DNA of 36,846 nucleotides from an uncultured Eubacteriales bacterium (GTDB lineage: Bacteria; Bacillota; Clostridia; Oscillospirales; Oscillospiraceae): NCBI GenBank assembly GCA_900317855.1, contig ONIG01000023.1, positions 1 through 36,846 on the forward strand, given 5' to 3'. This document shows positions 17,343 through 24,929 of the stretch, in pieces (the stretch's first letter is position 1; every line of letters begins with the position of its first letter). The notes under the pieces are model-generated. The model saw only the letters and a list, made by a program, of their open reading frames with translations, was not told the origin of the DNA and made no database searches. Position numbers and translations under genes: made by a program.

Positions 17343-18217
17343 CGCTCACCGTCACGCCGGAGCAGGCGGGCCGCACGGTCAGGAGCCTGCTCCGGCGTGA
17401 ACTGCGCATGGCCGACGGGGCCATCGCCCGCGTCAAGACCGTGCCGGACGGCATCTGCCTCAACGGCGCGCACGCCCGCACCGTCGACCGCGTCGCGGTG
17501 GGGGATACGCTCACCGTGCGCATCGACGACAAGCGCTCCGGCGGCCGCTTTTCACCCGTGGCCGTGCCGCTGGACATTTTGTATGAAGACGCCGACCTGC
17601 TCGCGCTCAACAAGCCCGCCGGCATGGCCGTGCACGGCGGGTACGACCGCGGCGACCCCACGGTCGCCAACGCCCTCGCCGCCTACCTTGGGCCCGACGC
17701 TGTTTTTCACCCCGTCAACCGGCTCGACCGCGGCACGTCCGGCGTCATGCTCGTCGCCCGCAGCGGCTATGTGCACGACCGGCTGCGCCGCGTGCTGCAC
17801 ACCGACGGCTTTCGGCGCACGTATCTCGCCGCCGCCGGCGGCACCGGCCTGCCGGTAAGCGGCACCATCGACCTGCCCATCGCCCGCGCGGACGACGGTA
17901 CCACCCGCCGCACCACCGCGCCGGACGGTCAGCCGTCCGTCACGGACTACACCGTGCTCGCCGAGCGAGACGGGTACACGCTCCTGCGTGTCCTGCCGCG
18001 CACCGGCCGCACGCACCAGATCCGCGTCCACTTCGCCGCGCTCGGCCATCCGCTGCTCGGCGATGCGCTCTACGGCGGCGATGCGTCCCTGCTCGCGCGC
18101 CCCGCGCTGCATTCGGCCGCGGCCGATCTCACGCAGCCCGTCACCGGGCAGCCCCTGCACATCACCGCGCCGGCCCCGGAGGACCTGCGCGCGTTTGGTT
18201 TTGAGAGGTACATATGA
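17330..18217 (+). CDS. RluA-family pseudouridine synthase
   Basis: A 295-residue RNA-modifying enzyme. An S4-like N-terminal region (about 10-65, with [20 protein letters not shown]) precedes the catalytic domain. The RluA signature is NRLDRGTSG with catalytic Asp133, and [24 protein letters not shown] closes the fold. The RNA target, rRNA or tRNA, cannot be assigned. The ATG at 17330 lies inside the macrodomain gene, with only a weak CAGGA ribosome site, which suggests translation coupled to the upstream gene. The stop overlaps the rhomboid start (ATGA at 18214). Confidence 0.9.
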   Translation: MRRLTLTVTPEQAGRTVRSLLRRELRMADGAIARVKTVPDGICLNGAHARTVDRVAVGDTLTVRIDDKRSGGRFSPVAVPLDILYEDADLLALNKPAGMAVHGGYDRGDPTVANALAAYLGPDAVFHPVNRLDRGTSGVMLVARSGYVHDRLRRVLHTDGFRRTYLAAAGGTGLPVSGTIDLPIARADDGTTRRTTAPDGQPSVTDYTVLAERDGYTLLRVLPRTGRTHQIRVHFAALGHPLLGDALYGGDASLLARPALHSAAADLTQPVTGQPLHITAPAPEDLRAFGFERYI

Positions 18218-18798
18218 AGAAACATTCCATCACGATCCTGTATAATTCGCCCGTCATCCTCACGTTCGCGCTGCTGAGCCTGCTCGCGCTCGGCCTCGGC
18301 AAGCTCACCGACGGCTGGACGACGCAGAACCTTTTTTGCGTCTACCGTTCGTCGCTGACGGACTGGCTGACCTACCCGCGCTTTTTCCTGCACGTGCTCG
18401 GCCACCCGGATTTCGCCGCCTATTGCAGCAACATTGTCATGCTGCTCGTCGTCGGCCCCACGGCCGAGGAGCGCTTCGGCGGCAAGCGCATCCTGCTCGC
18501 CATCGCGCTCACGGCGCTCGTCACGGGGCTGGTGCTCTGGTTCTTCTTCCCGAACGGCGCGCTCATGGGCGCGTCCGGCGTCGTGTTCATGCTCATCGTG
18601 CTCGCGTCGTTCGCCGGCATGCGAACCGGCACCATCCCGCTCACGCTCATTCTCGTGCTCATCCTCTACCTCGGCAGCGAGATCTTTCAGGCTGTCACCG
18701 GCACGGCCGGCCTCGCCCAGCTCACGCACATCGCCGGCGGCGTGCTCGGCATGATCTTCGGCTTCACGTGGAGCCGCGGAAAGCGGGCGGTGCGATGA
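18214..18798 (+). CDS. Rhomboid-family intramembrane serine protease
   Basis: A 194-residue protein with about six membrane helices. The catalytic serine sits in GASG (Ser121) and the partner histidine in AQLTHIAGGVLG (His172), the usual rhomboid dyad. Upstream, HVLGHPDFAAYCSNIVMLL matches the conserved helix-2 region with His and Asn, and GPTAEERFGGKR resembles the usual G-x-x-x-E-R-x-x-G loop. Rhomboids cut membrane proteins within or near the bilayer. No extra soluble domain is attached. Overlaps on both sides (ATGA) place it firmly in the operon. Substrates unknown. Confidence 0.88.
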   Translation: MKKHSITILYNSPVILTFALLSLLALGLGKLTDGWTTQNLFCVYRSSLTDWLTYPRFFLHVLGHPDFAAYCSNIVMLLVVGPTAEERFGGKRILLAIALTALVTGLVLWFFFPNGALMGASGVVFMLIVLASFAGMRTGTIPLTLILVLILYLGSEIFQAVTGTAGLAQLTHIAGGVLGMIFGFTWSRGKRAVR

Positions 18799-19235
18799 AC
18801 ATTCTGGTCAGTGCCTGTCTGCTCGGCGTCGCCTGCCGGTATGACGGCGCGTCCAAGGGCCTTCCGGAGGACGTTCTGCGCGCACTCATGGCCCGGCACA
18901 CGCTCGTGCCCGCCTGTCCGGAGCAGCTCGGCGGCCTGCAGACGCCGCGCGCGCCGTCCGAGCGGCAGGGCAGCCGCATCGTCATGCGCACCGGCGCCGA
19001 CGTCACGGACGCTTATACCCGCGGCGCGCAGCAGACGCTCGCTCTCGCGCAGCGCTTCGGCTGCACGGCCGCCCTGCTCAAGCAGCGCAGCCCCTCGTGC
19101 GGCAAGGGCGAGATCTATGACGGCACCTTCACCGGCACGCTCACGCCCGGCGACGGGGTCACCGCCGCGCTTCTGTCTGCGCACGGCGTCCGCGTCTACG
19201 GGGAGGACGACGTCGCGGAGCTGCTAAACTTGTAA
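18795..19235 (+). CDS. DUF523 family protein
   Basis: A 146-residue protein of the DUF523/YbbK family. Conserved Cys motifs are present: SACLLGVACRYDG near the start, VPACPEQLGGL and KQRSPSCGKGEIYDG. The several invariant cysteines suggest metal or cluster binding, but the family has no established function. The ATG at 18795 overlaps the rhomboid stop (ATGA), and the protein begins exactly at the family's start MNILVSACLLG; the frame remains open further upstream but without homology. It is the last gene before the operon terminator. Confidence 0.88.
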   Translation: MNILVSACLLGVACRYDGASKGLPEDVLRALMARHTLVPACPEQLGGLQTPRAPSERQGSRIVMRTGADVTDAYTRGAQQTLALAQRFGCTAALLKQRSPSCGKGEIYDGTFTGTLTPGDGVTAALLSAHGVRVYGEDDVAELLNL

Positions 19236-19260
19236 TTATGTAAACCTAATTATGTCAACT
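19233..19260 (+). repeat. Tandem 14-bp direct repeat at the operon's 3' end
   Basis: TAATTATGTAAACC is followed directly by TAATTATGTCAACT; 12 of 14 bases agree. The first copy supplies the stop codon of the DUF523 gene. It is AT-rich against a GC-rich background and lies just before the terminator. Confidence 0.7.
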
Positions 19261-19261
19261 T

Positions 19262-19291
19262 GCAGCGTGCTTCCCGGCGCGCTGCTTTTTT
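19262..19291 (+). terminator. Terminator of the 12-gene operon
   Basis: A 9-bp stem with one G-U pair (GCAGCGTGC with GCGCGCTGC), a 6-base loop and six T. Confidence 0.88.
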
Positions 19292-19336
19292 GCGCGTCAC
19301 AGAAACTTAAAAAAGTTGAAATCGCTGCGAAAAATG

Positions 19337-19364
19337 TTGAAAAATCACCGCCGTCCGGTATAAT
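19337..19364 (+). promoter_or_regulatory. Promoter for the SLH/L,D-transpeptidase gene
   Basis: TTGAAA (19337-19342) and TATAAT (19359-19364) with a 16-base spacer, about 44 bases before the start codon. Confidence 0.75.
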
Positions 19365-19407
19365 GAAACCATAGCACATCCCACAGGAAAATATGGAGGA
19401 AAGAACC

Positions 19408-21318
19408 ATGCGCAAACGCTTTTTGTCCCTGCTGCTCGTGCTCGCCTGCGTGCTGACGCTGGCCGCCGTGCCGGTCATCGCCGCAGAGCCCGACCCCGTG
19501 CAGTCCCCGGGCGTGACGGGCGAGCCCGCTGCCCCCACCGGCGATCCCATTGCCCCCACCGGCAAGCCGGAGCCCAGCCCGGAGCCCAGCCCGGAGCCCA
19601 GCCCGGAACCCAGTCCTACGCCCACGCCGTCCGGCCCGTGGTATCAGGCGGCGATGGATTTTGCCCGCGATCAGGGCATCCTCTTCGGCGATGCCGATGG
19701 CAATATGCTGCCGGGCAGCAACGCCTCGCGCGCCCAGATGGCCGCCATGCTCGTGCGCGTGTTCGGCTGCACGGCCGGTAAGGATATCACGCACTTTACC
19801 GATGTCAGCGCCGGCGCCTGGTATTATCCGGAGCTGAGCGTTGCCGCGCAGATGAATATCTTCAGCGGCTGCGGTGACGGTACCATGGGCCCGGACCGCA
19901 ATATCACTCGCCAGGAGGCCATGTCCGTCATCGCCCGCGCCTTCGCCGTGGCCGACGGTACGGCTGCCGATCTTGCCGCCTTCTCGGACGCTTCCGCCGT
20001 CAGCGACTGGGCGGTCGCCTCGGTGGCCGGTCTGGTCAGGGCCGGCATCGTCAGCGGCGACGCGGGCCGCCTGAGCCCCAAGGCCACCATCACCCGTGCC
20101 GAGATCGCGCAGATGCTCTATGAGCTCGGCCTGCAGTTCTGCTCCGACGCCGCTGCGCTCCCGGCCTCCGGCCGCGTCGTCTACACCGGCACCGCGCCCC
20201 TGACGGCGGGCGCCTTCACCGGCACGCTCTACCTCGGCGGCGCCGCCGGGCGCGACCTCGGCAGCATGAACGTCACCGGCACGCTCGTCGTGCGCACCGA
20301 CCCGAACGGCACCGTTACCGTCGGCGGCACGGTCGACACGCTCGCCGTCGCGGCCGAGGACACGACCGTCGCAGGCACCGGCCATGCCGGCCTTGTGCGC
20401 CTGCTCGCGCGCGGCTGCACCGTCACGCTCGCGGCCGACAAGACCGCTTCGGAGTATGACCCCATGCTCCGCGGCGTTGACATACTCACGACCGACCCCG
20501 TGCCCGCGCTCTCTCCGGAGTGCCGAGCCGTCGACCTGTACGTGACCTACCGTTACTTCCCGTCGGAATATCAGACCACACCGGGCGAGGCGACCCTCAT
20601 CTGGTATGTGGACGGCGTGCAGCAGCCCACGCGCCACTACACGCTCGACGGCAAGTCTATCACGCCGGGCTTCCACGTGGAAGAGTCCGTCTGGAAGCGC
20701 GACATGCCTTCCCAGCACACGGTTGAGATCCTCTTCCTGTGCGGCACGGACGCGATCCGCACCACGTTCGTCGTCCCAGTCAACAACTACACGGACGCGG
20801 AGTATGATCAGCTCCTCAGCGCGCAGTACCCGTATAAGCTCGAGGTCGTGCGCAACCAGTGCACGGTGCTCGTGTACGGTCTGGACATGAGCGGCGATTA
20901 CTCCATCCTCTACCATGCCTTCGTCTGCGGCCCCGGCCAGACCACGCCGATCGGCACGTTCCGCACGCCGTTCAAGGCGGCCTGGCACCCGCTGCAGGGC
21001 TGCTGGGGCCAGTACTGCACGCAGATCACCGGCAACTATCTCTTCCACTCCTCGCCGTACAACAGCCCAAACAAGAACGACCTGTCCTACCGGCTGTATA
21101 ACCAGCTCGGCACGGTCTGCTCGCACGGCTGCGTGCGCCTGACGGTGGCGGATGCCAAGTGGATCTACGACAACTGCCCGCTCGGCACCACGGTGTCGAT
21201 CTACAACGCCTCGTCTCTCCCGGTGCCGAAGCCGTCGGCCCCATGGCTGGACATCTCCAGCCCGAACCGCGGCTGGGACCCGACGGATCCCGACCCGGCC
21301 AACCCCTGGAACAAGTAA
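19408..21318 (+). CDS. SLH-domain L,D-transpeptidase (YkuD)
   Basis: A 636-residue exported wall protein. Order: signal peptide 1-26; Pro-rich linker about 27-75 with four PEPS-type repeats; three SLH repeats about 76-240 (WYQAAMDFARDQGILFGD, WYYPELSVAAQMNIFSG and a third ending TITRAEIAQMLYE), which should hold it on secondary wall polymers; a beta-strand region 255-345; an Ig-like part about 360-460; and a YkuD domain from 475. The catalytic motif is SHGCVRL (Cys575), with His547 in FHSSPYN. Such enzymes make 3-3 peptide crosslinks or attach proteins to the wall. The ATG at 19408 is preferred over 19393, because GGAGG lies between the two. It has its own promoter and terminator. Confidence 0.93.
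   Translation: MRKRFLSLLLVLACVLTLAAVPVIAAEPDPVQSPGVTGEPAAPTGDPIAPTGKPEPSPEPSPEPSPEPSPTPTPSGPWYQAAMDFARDQGILFGDADGNMLPGSNASRAQMAAMLVRVFGCTAGKDITHFTDVSAGAWYYPELSVAAQMNIFSGCGDGTMGPDRNITRQEAMSVIARAFAVADGTAADLAAFSDASAVSDWAVASVAGLVRAGIVSGDAGRLSPKATITRAEIAQMLYELGLQFCSDAAALPASGRVVYTGTAPLTAGAFTGTLYLGGAAGRDLGSMNVTGTLVVRTDPNGTVTVGGTVDTLAVAAEDTTVAGTGHAGLVRLLARGCTVTLAADKTASEYDPMLRGVDILTTDPVPALSPECRAVDLYVTYRYFPSEYQTTPGEATLIWYVDGVQQPTRHYTLDGKSITPGFHVEESVWKRDMPSQHTVEILFLCGTDAIRTTFVVPVNNYTDAEYDQLLSAQYPYKLEVVRNQCTVLVYGLDMSGDYSILYHAFVCGPGQTTPIGTFRTPFKAAWHPLQGCWGQYCTQITGNYLFHSSPYNSPNKNDLSYRLYNQLGTVCSHGCVRLTVADAKWIYDNCPLGTTVSIYNASSLPVPKPSAPWLDISSPNRGWDPTDPDPANPWNK
19567..19614 (+). repeat. Four 12-bp repeats encoding PEPS linker
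   Basis: CCGGAGCCCAGC is repeated four times in tandem; the last copy has two changes. It encodes the Pro-Glu-Pro-Ser linker between signal peptide and SLH domains and is likely to vary in copy number between strains. Confidence 0.9.
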
Positions 21319-21329
21319 GCCATACCAAA

Positions 21330-21367
21330 ACACATCCCCCGGAGCGTCTGCTCCGGGGGATGTGTTT
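21330..21367 (+). terminator. Terminator of the SLH/L,D-transpeptidase gene
   Basis: A perfect 16-bp stem (21330-21345 with 21350-21365) and a GTCT loop, followed by a short T-run. It lies immediately against the remnant of the broken nhaC gene. Confidence 0.85.
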
Positions 21368-21834
21368 ATGCTCTCGGCGCTGCACGTGCACGTCCGCTGG
21401 GTCATGAGCACGAGTATTGCGGCGGCGTTCACACTGTGCCTGACAGTGCAGCACCAGCCGCTGCCGGATGTGCTGCGCTGCATGCTCACCGGCTACGCTG
21501 CACCGGATGCGGCCGCCGGCGCATCACCCCCTTCGGCGCCATGCTCTGCACGGCCGTCGCCGCGTCCATGATCGCCTGCAACCAGACGCTCTCCATCCTG
21601 CTCACGCACCAGCTCTGCGCCAATACGGAGCCGGACGGCCCGTCGTGCGCCATCGACCTGGAAAACTCCGTCGTCGTGCTTGCGCCGCTCGTCCCGTGGT
21701 CGATCGCGGGCGCGGTGCCGCTGGCCTCGGCCGGTGCGCCGGAGCAGAGCCTGCTGGCCGCGTGCTATCTCTAACTGATCCCGCTGTGTTCGCTCGTTTG
21801 GAAGCTCCTGCGCCGCCGGCGTGTTGCTGCCTGA
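21368..21834 (+). pseudogene. Broken nhaC-type Na+/H+ antiporter remnant
   Basis: Two pieces in different frames look like an NhaC antiporter. In frame from 21368, VMSTSIAAAFTLCLTVQ and LPDVLRCMLTGYAAPD resemble an internal helix and loop. From about 21520, in another frame, ITPFGAMLCTAVAASMIAC, NQTLSILLTHQLC, LENSVVVLAPLVPWSIAGA and VPLASAGAPEQSLLAACYL match the conserved C-terminal part. That frame hits a TAA at 21772, where the family has a Tyr codon, then continues LIPLCSLVWKLLRRRRVAA to a TGA at 21834. The N-terminal half and a middle segment are missing. Large deletion, frameshift and stop together mark a pseudogene. Family naming is from recalled motifs. Confidence 0.75.
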
Positions 21835-21835
21835 C

Positions 21836-21863
21836 TTGAAAAGTGCGCCGAATGTGGTACAAT
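21836..21863 (+). promoter_or_regulatory. Promoter for glutamate racemase
   Basis: TTGAAA (21836-21841) and TACAAT (21858-21863), 16-base spacer, starting right after the last codon of the nhaC remnant. Confidence 0.7.
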
Positions 21864-21904
21864 AGATGCATTCTGTACTGCATTCCGGAAAGGAGGGGCA
21901 TGCC

Positions 21905-22672
21905 ATGGAGCGGACGGAGCTTCCGATCGCGGTGTTTGATTCCGGCCTCGGCGGCATCAGTGTCCTGCGCGCGCTCGTGCAGCGCCTGCCGGGGGAGGAC
22001 TTTCTCTATTTCGGCGACTCGGCCAATGCCCCCTACGGCGTGCGCCCGGCCGAGGAGGTCCGCCGCCTGACGCAGGACGTCATCGCCCGGCTGTATGACC
22101 GCGGCATCAAGGCCGCCGTCATCGCCTGCAACACGGCCACCAGCGCGGCCATCGGCCCGCTGCGCGCCGCCTTTCCGGACATCCCCGTCATCGGCATCGA
22201 GCCTGCGCTCAAGCCCGCCGTGGCGCACCACCGGCGCGTGCTCGTACTGGCCACGCCCCTGACACTGCGGGAGGAGAAGTTCGCCGCACTCATGCAGCAG
22301 TGCGCCGGCTGCGCCGAGATCACGCCGCTGCCGTGCCCGGAGCTGGTGGAGTTCGTCGAGCGGGGCGAGCTCGATTCGCCCGCGCTCACGGCCTACCTCG
22401 CGCGGCAGCTCGGCCCCTATGCCGGCCGCGTGGACGCGGCCGTGCTCGGCTGCACGCATTTTCCGTTTGCCCGCCGGGCCATCCGCGCCGCCCTCGGCGG
22501 CGGCGTCGCGCTCTATGACGGCAGCGACGGCACCGCGCGCGAAACGCTGCGTCAGCTCGTGCGCCGCGGCTGGGTCCGCGGCGGCAGCCATGGCACTGTC
22601 ACACTGGAAAACAGCCGCCCGTCCGAGCTGCCGCTCAGCCGCCGGCTGCTCGCCCTGCCCCGGGAGGACTGA
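21905..22672 (+). CDS. murI: Glutamate racemase
   Basis: A 255-residue cofactor-free enzyme that makes D-glutamate for peptidoglycan. The two catalytic cysteines are Cys75 in IACNTATS and Cys183 in LGCTHFPF. The substrate loop FDSGLGGISVL (11-21) and GDSANAPYG (37-45) are intact. The ATG at 21905 is used: AGGAGGGG ends six bases upstream and the protein then starts like other racemases, whereas an in-frame ATG at 21866 would lie upstream of that ribosome site. It is followed six bases later by a hydrolase gene, apparently on the same transcript. Confidence 0.96.
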   Translation: MERTELPIAVFDSGLGGISVLRALVQRLPGEDFLYFGDSANAPYGVRPAEEVRRLTQDVIARLYDRGIKAAVIACNTATSAAIGPLRAAFPDIPVIGIEPALKPAVAHHRRVLVLATPLTLREEKFAALMQQCAGCAEITPLPCPELVEFVERGELDSPALTAYLARQLGPYAGRVDAAVLGCTHFPFARRAIRAALGGGVALYDGSDGTARETLRQLVRRGWVRGGSHGTVTLENSRPSELPLSRRLLALPRED

Positions 22673-22678
22673 GCCGCC

Positions 22679-23335
22679 ATGCAGATCCAACGCATTCCGT
22701 TTCCGCCCATCGGCTCGAATATGTACGTCGTCACGCAGGGGCGCGACGCGATCGTCCTCGACCCCTGGCCGGACGAGGCGACCATGCAGCGCCTGCAGGG
22801 GTATCATGTGCTGCTCGTGCTCACGCATGAGCATGTCGACCACATCTCCGGCCTCGGCCGGATGCAGCGCGCGCTCCCGGCGCGCACCCTCTGGCAGGAA
22901 AACTGCACCCCTTGGCTGCGCAATCCCGGCAACACGACGCCCGTGCTGCTCGCGGCGCTGAGCGTGTCGCGCGGGGCGGCCGCGCGTGACTTTCTGCGCG
23001 CGCTGGACCTCAAGACCGAGACGTATGCCCCGGACATGACCTTCGGCGATCACATCGCGCTCGACTGGGGCGCGCTGTATCTCGAGGGCTATGCCACGCC
23101 CGGCCACTCGCGCGGCAGCGCGTGCTACCGCATCGGGCCGGACGCCTTTTTCAGCGGCGACTCGCTCGTGCCGGGCAACGCCGTCGTCACGCGCCTGCGC
23201 GGGGGCGACGCCGCCGTGCTCATGGACAGGACCGTGCCGTTTCTGCGCACGCTGCCGCCCGATCTCACGCTCTATCCCGGCCACGGCCGCTGCGGCATGT
23301 CGCTTGGTGAGGGCATTGCGACCATGGACTGGTGA
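22679..23335 (+). CDS. Metallo-beta-lactamase-fold hydrolase
   Basis: A 218-residue protein with the MBL fold. The metal motif is THEHVDH (49-55), followed by ligands in TPGHSRGS, FFSGDSLV and LYPGHGR. This pattern matches the glyoxalase II-like hydrolase group, usually binding two zinc or iron ions. The strand IVLDPWPDE replaces the more usual LIDPG. The substrate cannot be told; members act on thioesters and other esters. It shares a transcript with murI. No terminator was seen after it. Confidence 0.85.
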   Translation: MQIQRIPFPPIGSNMYVVTQGRDAIVLDPWPDEATMQRLQGYHVLLVLTHEHVDHISGLGRMQRALPARTLWQENCTPWLRNPGNTTPVLLAALSVSRGAAARDFLRALDLKTETYAPDMTFGDHIALDWGALYLEGYATPGHSRGSACYRIGPDAFFSGDSLVPGNAVVTRLRGGDAAVLMDRTVPFLRTLPPDLTLYPGHGRCGMSLGEGIATMDW

Positions 23336-23390
23336 CGCGCCCGTACCGCCGCGTGCCTGCACAGCAGACCGGAAATTGTCACAAAAAGGC

Positions 23391-23419
23391 TTGACACATG
23401 CGAGGAAACATGCTAGACT
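23391..23419 (+). promoter_or_regulatory. Upstream promoter of the rplJ-rplL unit
   Basis: TTGACA (23391-23396), a 17-base spacer and TAGACT (23414-23419). It lies about 140 bases upstream of a second, similar promoter. Confidence 0.7.
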
Positions 23420-23464
23420 AATCACAGCAGTTTAGGGTAAAAGTTTTTTGTGGGATTTTTTTGC

Positions 23465-23495
23465 GATGGCCTCCGGTACTCCTCCGGAGGCCATC
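23465..23495 (+). other. Hairpin between the two rplJ promoters
   Basis: A perfect 12-bp stem (GATGGCCTCCGG with its complement) and a 7-base loop. The tail TCATTT is weak for a terminator. It lies 45 bases after the predicted start from the first promoter, so it could end or shape that transcript. Confidence 0.55.
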
Positions 23496-23531
23496 TCATT
23501 TAAAAAACCGGTGCTCCGCGCGGAAAAGGAC

Positions 23532-23560
23532 TTGACACGCGCGGGGACATCTGGTATTCT
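23532..23560 (+). promoter_or_regulatory. Proximal promoter of rplJ-rplL
   Basis: TTGACA (23532-23537), a 17-base spacer and TATTCT (23555-23560). The -35 box and the first bases of the spacer resemble the upstream promoter (CTTGACAC in both). Confidence 0.75.
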
Positions 23561-23569
23561 ATTAGAGCG

Positions 23570-23673
23570 CTCCAAAGACAGCAGGTGGCTTGACCGCGGA
23601 AATCCTGCCGAGGATGCATCCATCATGATGTTTCTTTTTCTGTTTCCGGGGCTTTGGCCGCGGAATTTTTTTT
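23570..23673 (+). ncRNA. Ribosomal protein L10 leader with attenuator
   Basis: The leader has AGACAGCAGG (23576-23585) and AATCCTGCCGAGG (23601-23613), which I recognise as the conserved core of the L10 leader (L10 with L7/L12 binds it to control its own operon). GCAGG pairs with CCTGC. A hairpin at 23644-23665 with eight T after it follows, placed as an attenuator as in B. subtilis. Core recognition is by eye. Confidence 0.75.
23644..23673 (+). terminator. Attenuator terminator in the rplJ leader
   Basis: TTCCG and GGC pair with GCC and CGGAA around a TTTG loop, with one G-G mismatch in the stem; a run of eight T follows. It lies 37 bases before the rplJ start. Confidence 0.7.
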
Positions 23674-23709
23674 GGGCGTGTATCTTTCACACGGAGGTGA
23701 AATCACACT

Positions 23710-24258
23710 ATGCCGAACGCAAAAGTTCTCAGCGAGAAGCAGGCAATCGTCGCCGCTCTGGCCGAGCGGCTCAAGGGCGCCAGCGCCGGCGTGTTCGTCG
23801 ATTACAAGGGCATCACCGTCGATGAAGACACCAAGCTGCGCACCGAGCTGCGTCAGAATGACGTGGAGTATTCCGTCGTCAAAAACACCCTGACCCGCTT
23901 TGCGCTCAAGGACGCCGGTCTCGAGGCAATGAGTGATCTGCTCAATGGTACGACTTCGCTCGCAACCAGCACGGCAGACCCGATCGTCCCGATCCGCATG
24001 ATCCACGACGTGAGCGAGAAGATGGCGAAGGACAAGAAGTTCATCGTCAAGGGCGCGTTCCTCGAGGGCAAGGTCCTCTCCGAGGCTGAGATCGCGGAGA
24101 TCGCGCAGCTCCAGAACAAGGATGCGCTGTACTCCAAGGTCCTGGGCACGATGCTGGCCCCCATCACGGGCCTGGCCGTCTGCCTGAATCAGGTCGTCGA
24201 GCAGATGGGCGGCGCTGCCGCGCCGGCTGCCGAGGCCGAAGCTCCCGCCGCCGAATAA
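23710..24258 (+). CDS. rplJ: Ribosomal protein L10
   Basis: Ribosomal stalk base protein, 182 residues; binds 23S rRNA and carries L7/L12 dimers on its C-terminal helix. The N-terminal domain has KVLSEKQAIVAALAERLKGA and VFVDYKGITVDED, and VKNTLTRFALKDAG is the usual RNA-binding region. The Ala/Glu-rich tail is normal. GGAGGTGA lies about ten bases before the ATG. Together with L7/L12 it should feed back on the leader upstream. The gene is followed by rplL after 39 bases. Confidence 0.97.
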   Translation: MPNAKVLSEKQAIVAALAERLKGASAGVFVDYKGITVDEDTKLRTELRQNDVEYSVVKNTLTRFALKDAGLEAMSDLLNGTTSLATSTADPIVPIRMIHDVSEKMAKDKKFIVKGAFLEGKVLSEAEIAEIAQLQNKDALYSKVLGTMLAPITGLAVCLNQVVEQMGGAAAPAAEAEAPAAE

Positions 24259-24297
24259 GGCGACCACTTCACTTAACTATTTAGGAGGAAAATTACC

Positions 24298-24672
24298 ATG
24301 GCTAGCGAAAAAGTCACTGCTATGATCGAAGAGATCAAGGCTATGTCCGTCCTCGAGCTGTCCGAGCTCGTGCACGAGATCGAAGATGTGTTCGGCGTTT
24401 CCGCCGCTGCCGCTGTTGCCGCCGCTCCGGTGGCCGGCGCTGCTGCTGCCGCCGAGGAGAAGACCGAGTTTGACGTCGTTCTGACCGGCTTCGGCGATCA
24501 GAAGATCAAGGTCATCAAGGCCGTCCGTGAGATCACCAACCTGGGCCTGGCGGAAGCCAAGGCGAAGGTCGAGGGCGTCCCCTGCGCCATCAAGGAGCAG
24601 GTCTCCAAGGACGAGGCCGAGGAGCTCAAGAAGAAGCTCGAGGAAGTCGGCGCTTCTGTCGAACTCAAGTAA
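24298..24672 (+). CDS. rplL: Ribosomal protein L7/L12
   Basis: Stalk protein, 124 residues, that recruits translation GTPases. It shows the N-terminal dimerisation helices ([20 protein letters not shown]), a flexible Ala-rich hinge about residues 37-54 and the globular C-terminal domain with [33 protein letters not shown] and [18 protein letters not shown]. It is preceded by TAGGAGGA and followed by a strong terminator. rpoBC, often next, is not here: the gap after the terminator holds repeats instead. Confidence 0.98.
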   Translation: MASEKVTAMIEEIKAMSVLELSELVHEIEDVFGVSAAAAVAAAPVAGAAAAAEEKTEFDVVLTGFGDQKIKVIKAVREITNLGLAEAKAKVEGVPCAIKEQVSKDEAEELKKKLEEVGASVELK

Positions 24673-24687
24673 TCGACCCTTACACAC

Positions 24688-24723
24688 AAAAACCTCCGTG
24701 CCATTCGGCGCGGAGGTTTTTTT
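24688..24723 (+). terminator. Terminator of rplJ-rplL
   Basis: AAAAACCTCCGTGCC pairs with GGCGCGGAGGTTTTT through one wobble, ATTC loop, seven T. A 26-base part (24693-24718) is repeated at 24930-24955. Confidence 0.93.
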
Positions 24724-24727
24724 GCGC

Positions 24728-24899
24728 CTGTCGGGAAACCTCATAGGGTTTCCCGACAGAAGGCTTGCAGGCTGCTGCGCACAGACTTTGTGCGCCGGTG
24801 GCGTACAAAGTCCACACTTGCAGCCTGAGATGTATTTTCTCTCACGCACATGTCGCGAGAGAAAATGATTTCACTTTTTTGCCGCCTGCGGACGGCAAA
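24728..24899. repeat. Cluster of four inverted repeats
   Basis: Four hairpins in a row: CTGTCGGGAAACC with its complement (24728-24759, 13 bp perfect); GACTTTGTGCGCC with GGCGTACAAAGTC (24784-24812, 13 bp with one G-T pair, enclosed by AGGCTGC/GCAGCCT at 24769 and 24820); ATTTTCTCTC/GAGAGAAAAT (24834-24866); TTTGCCG/CGGCAAA (24878-24899). No gene was seen in the gap 24724-25020. Related short runs (GAGAAAATGAT) recur in the repeat region near 1571. Confidence 0.8.
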
Positions 24900-24929
24900 C
24901 TCTGCGAGGCTTTTTTACCCGCTGAACCC

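Noticed and set aside
21436..21774. Intact small membrane protein gene of 112 codons
   Set aside because: The frame lacks a ribosome site and a sensible start. Its best part matches only the C-terminal portion of NhaC, and homology continues beyond its stop, so it is scored as a pseudogene.
24728..24899. Insertion sequence
   Set aside because: No transposase frame and no terminal inverted repeats spanning the block; only a possible short non-autonomous element can be argued.
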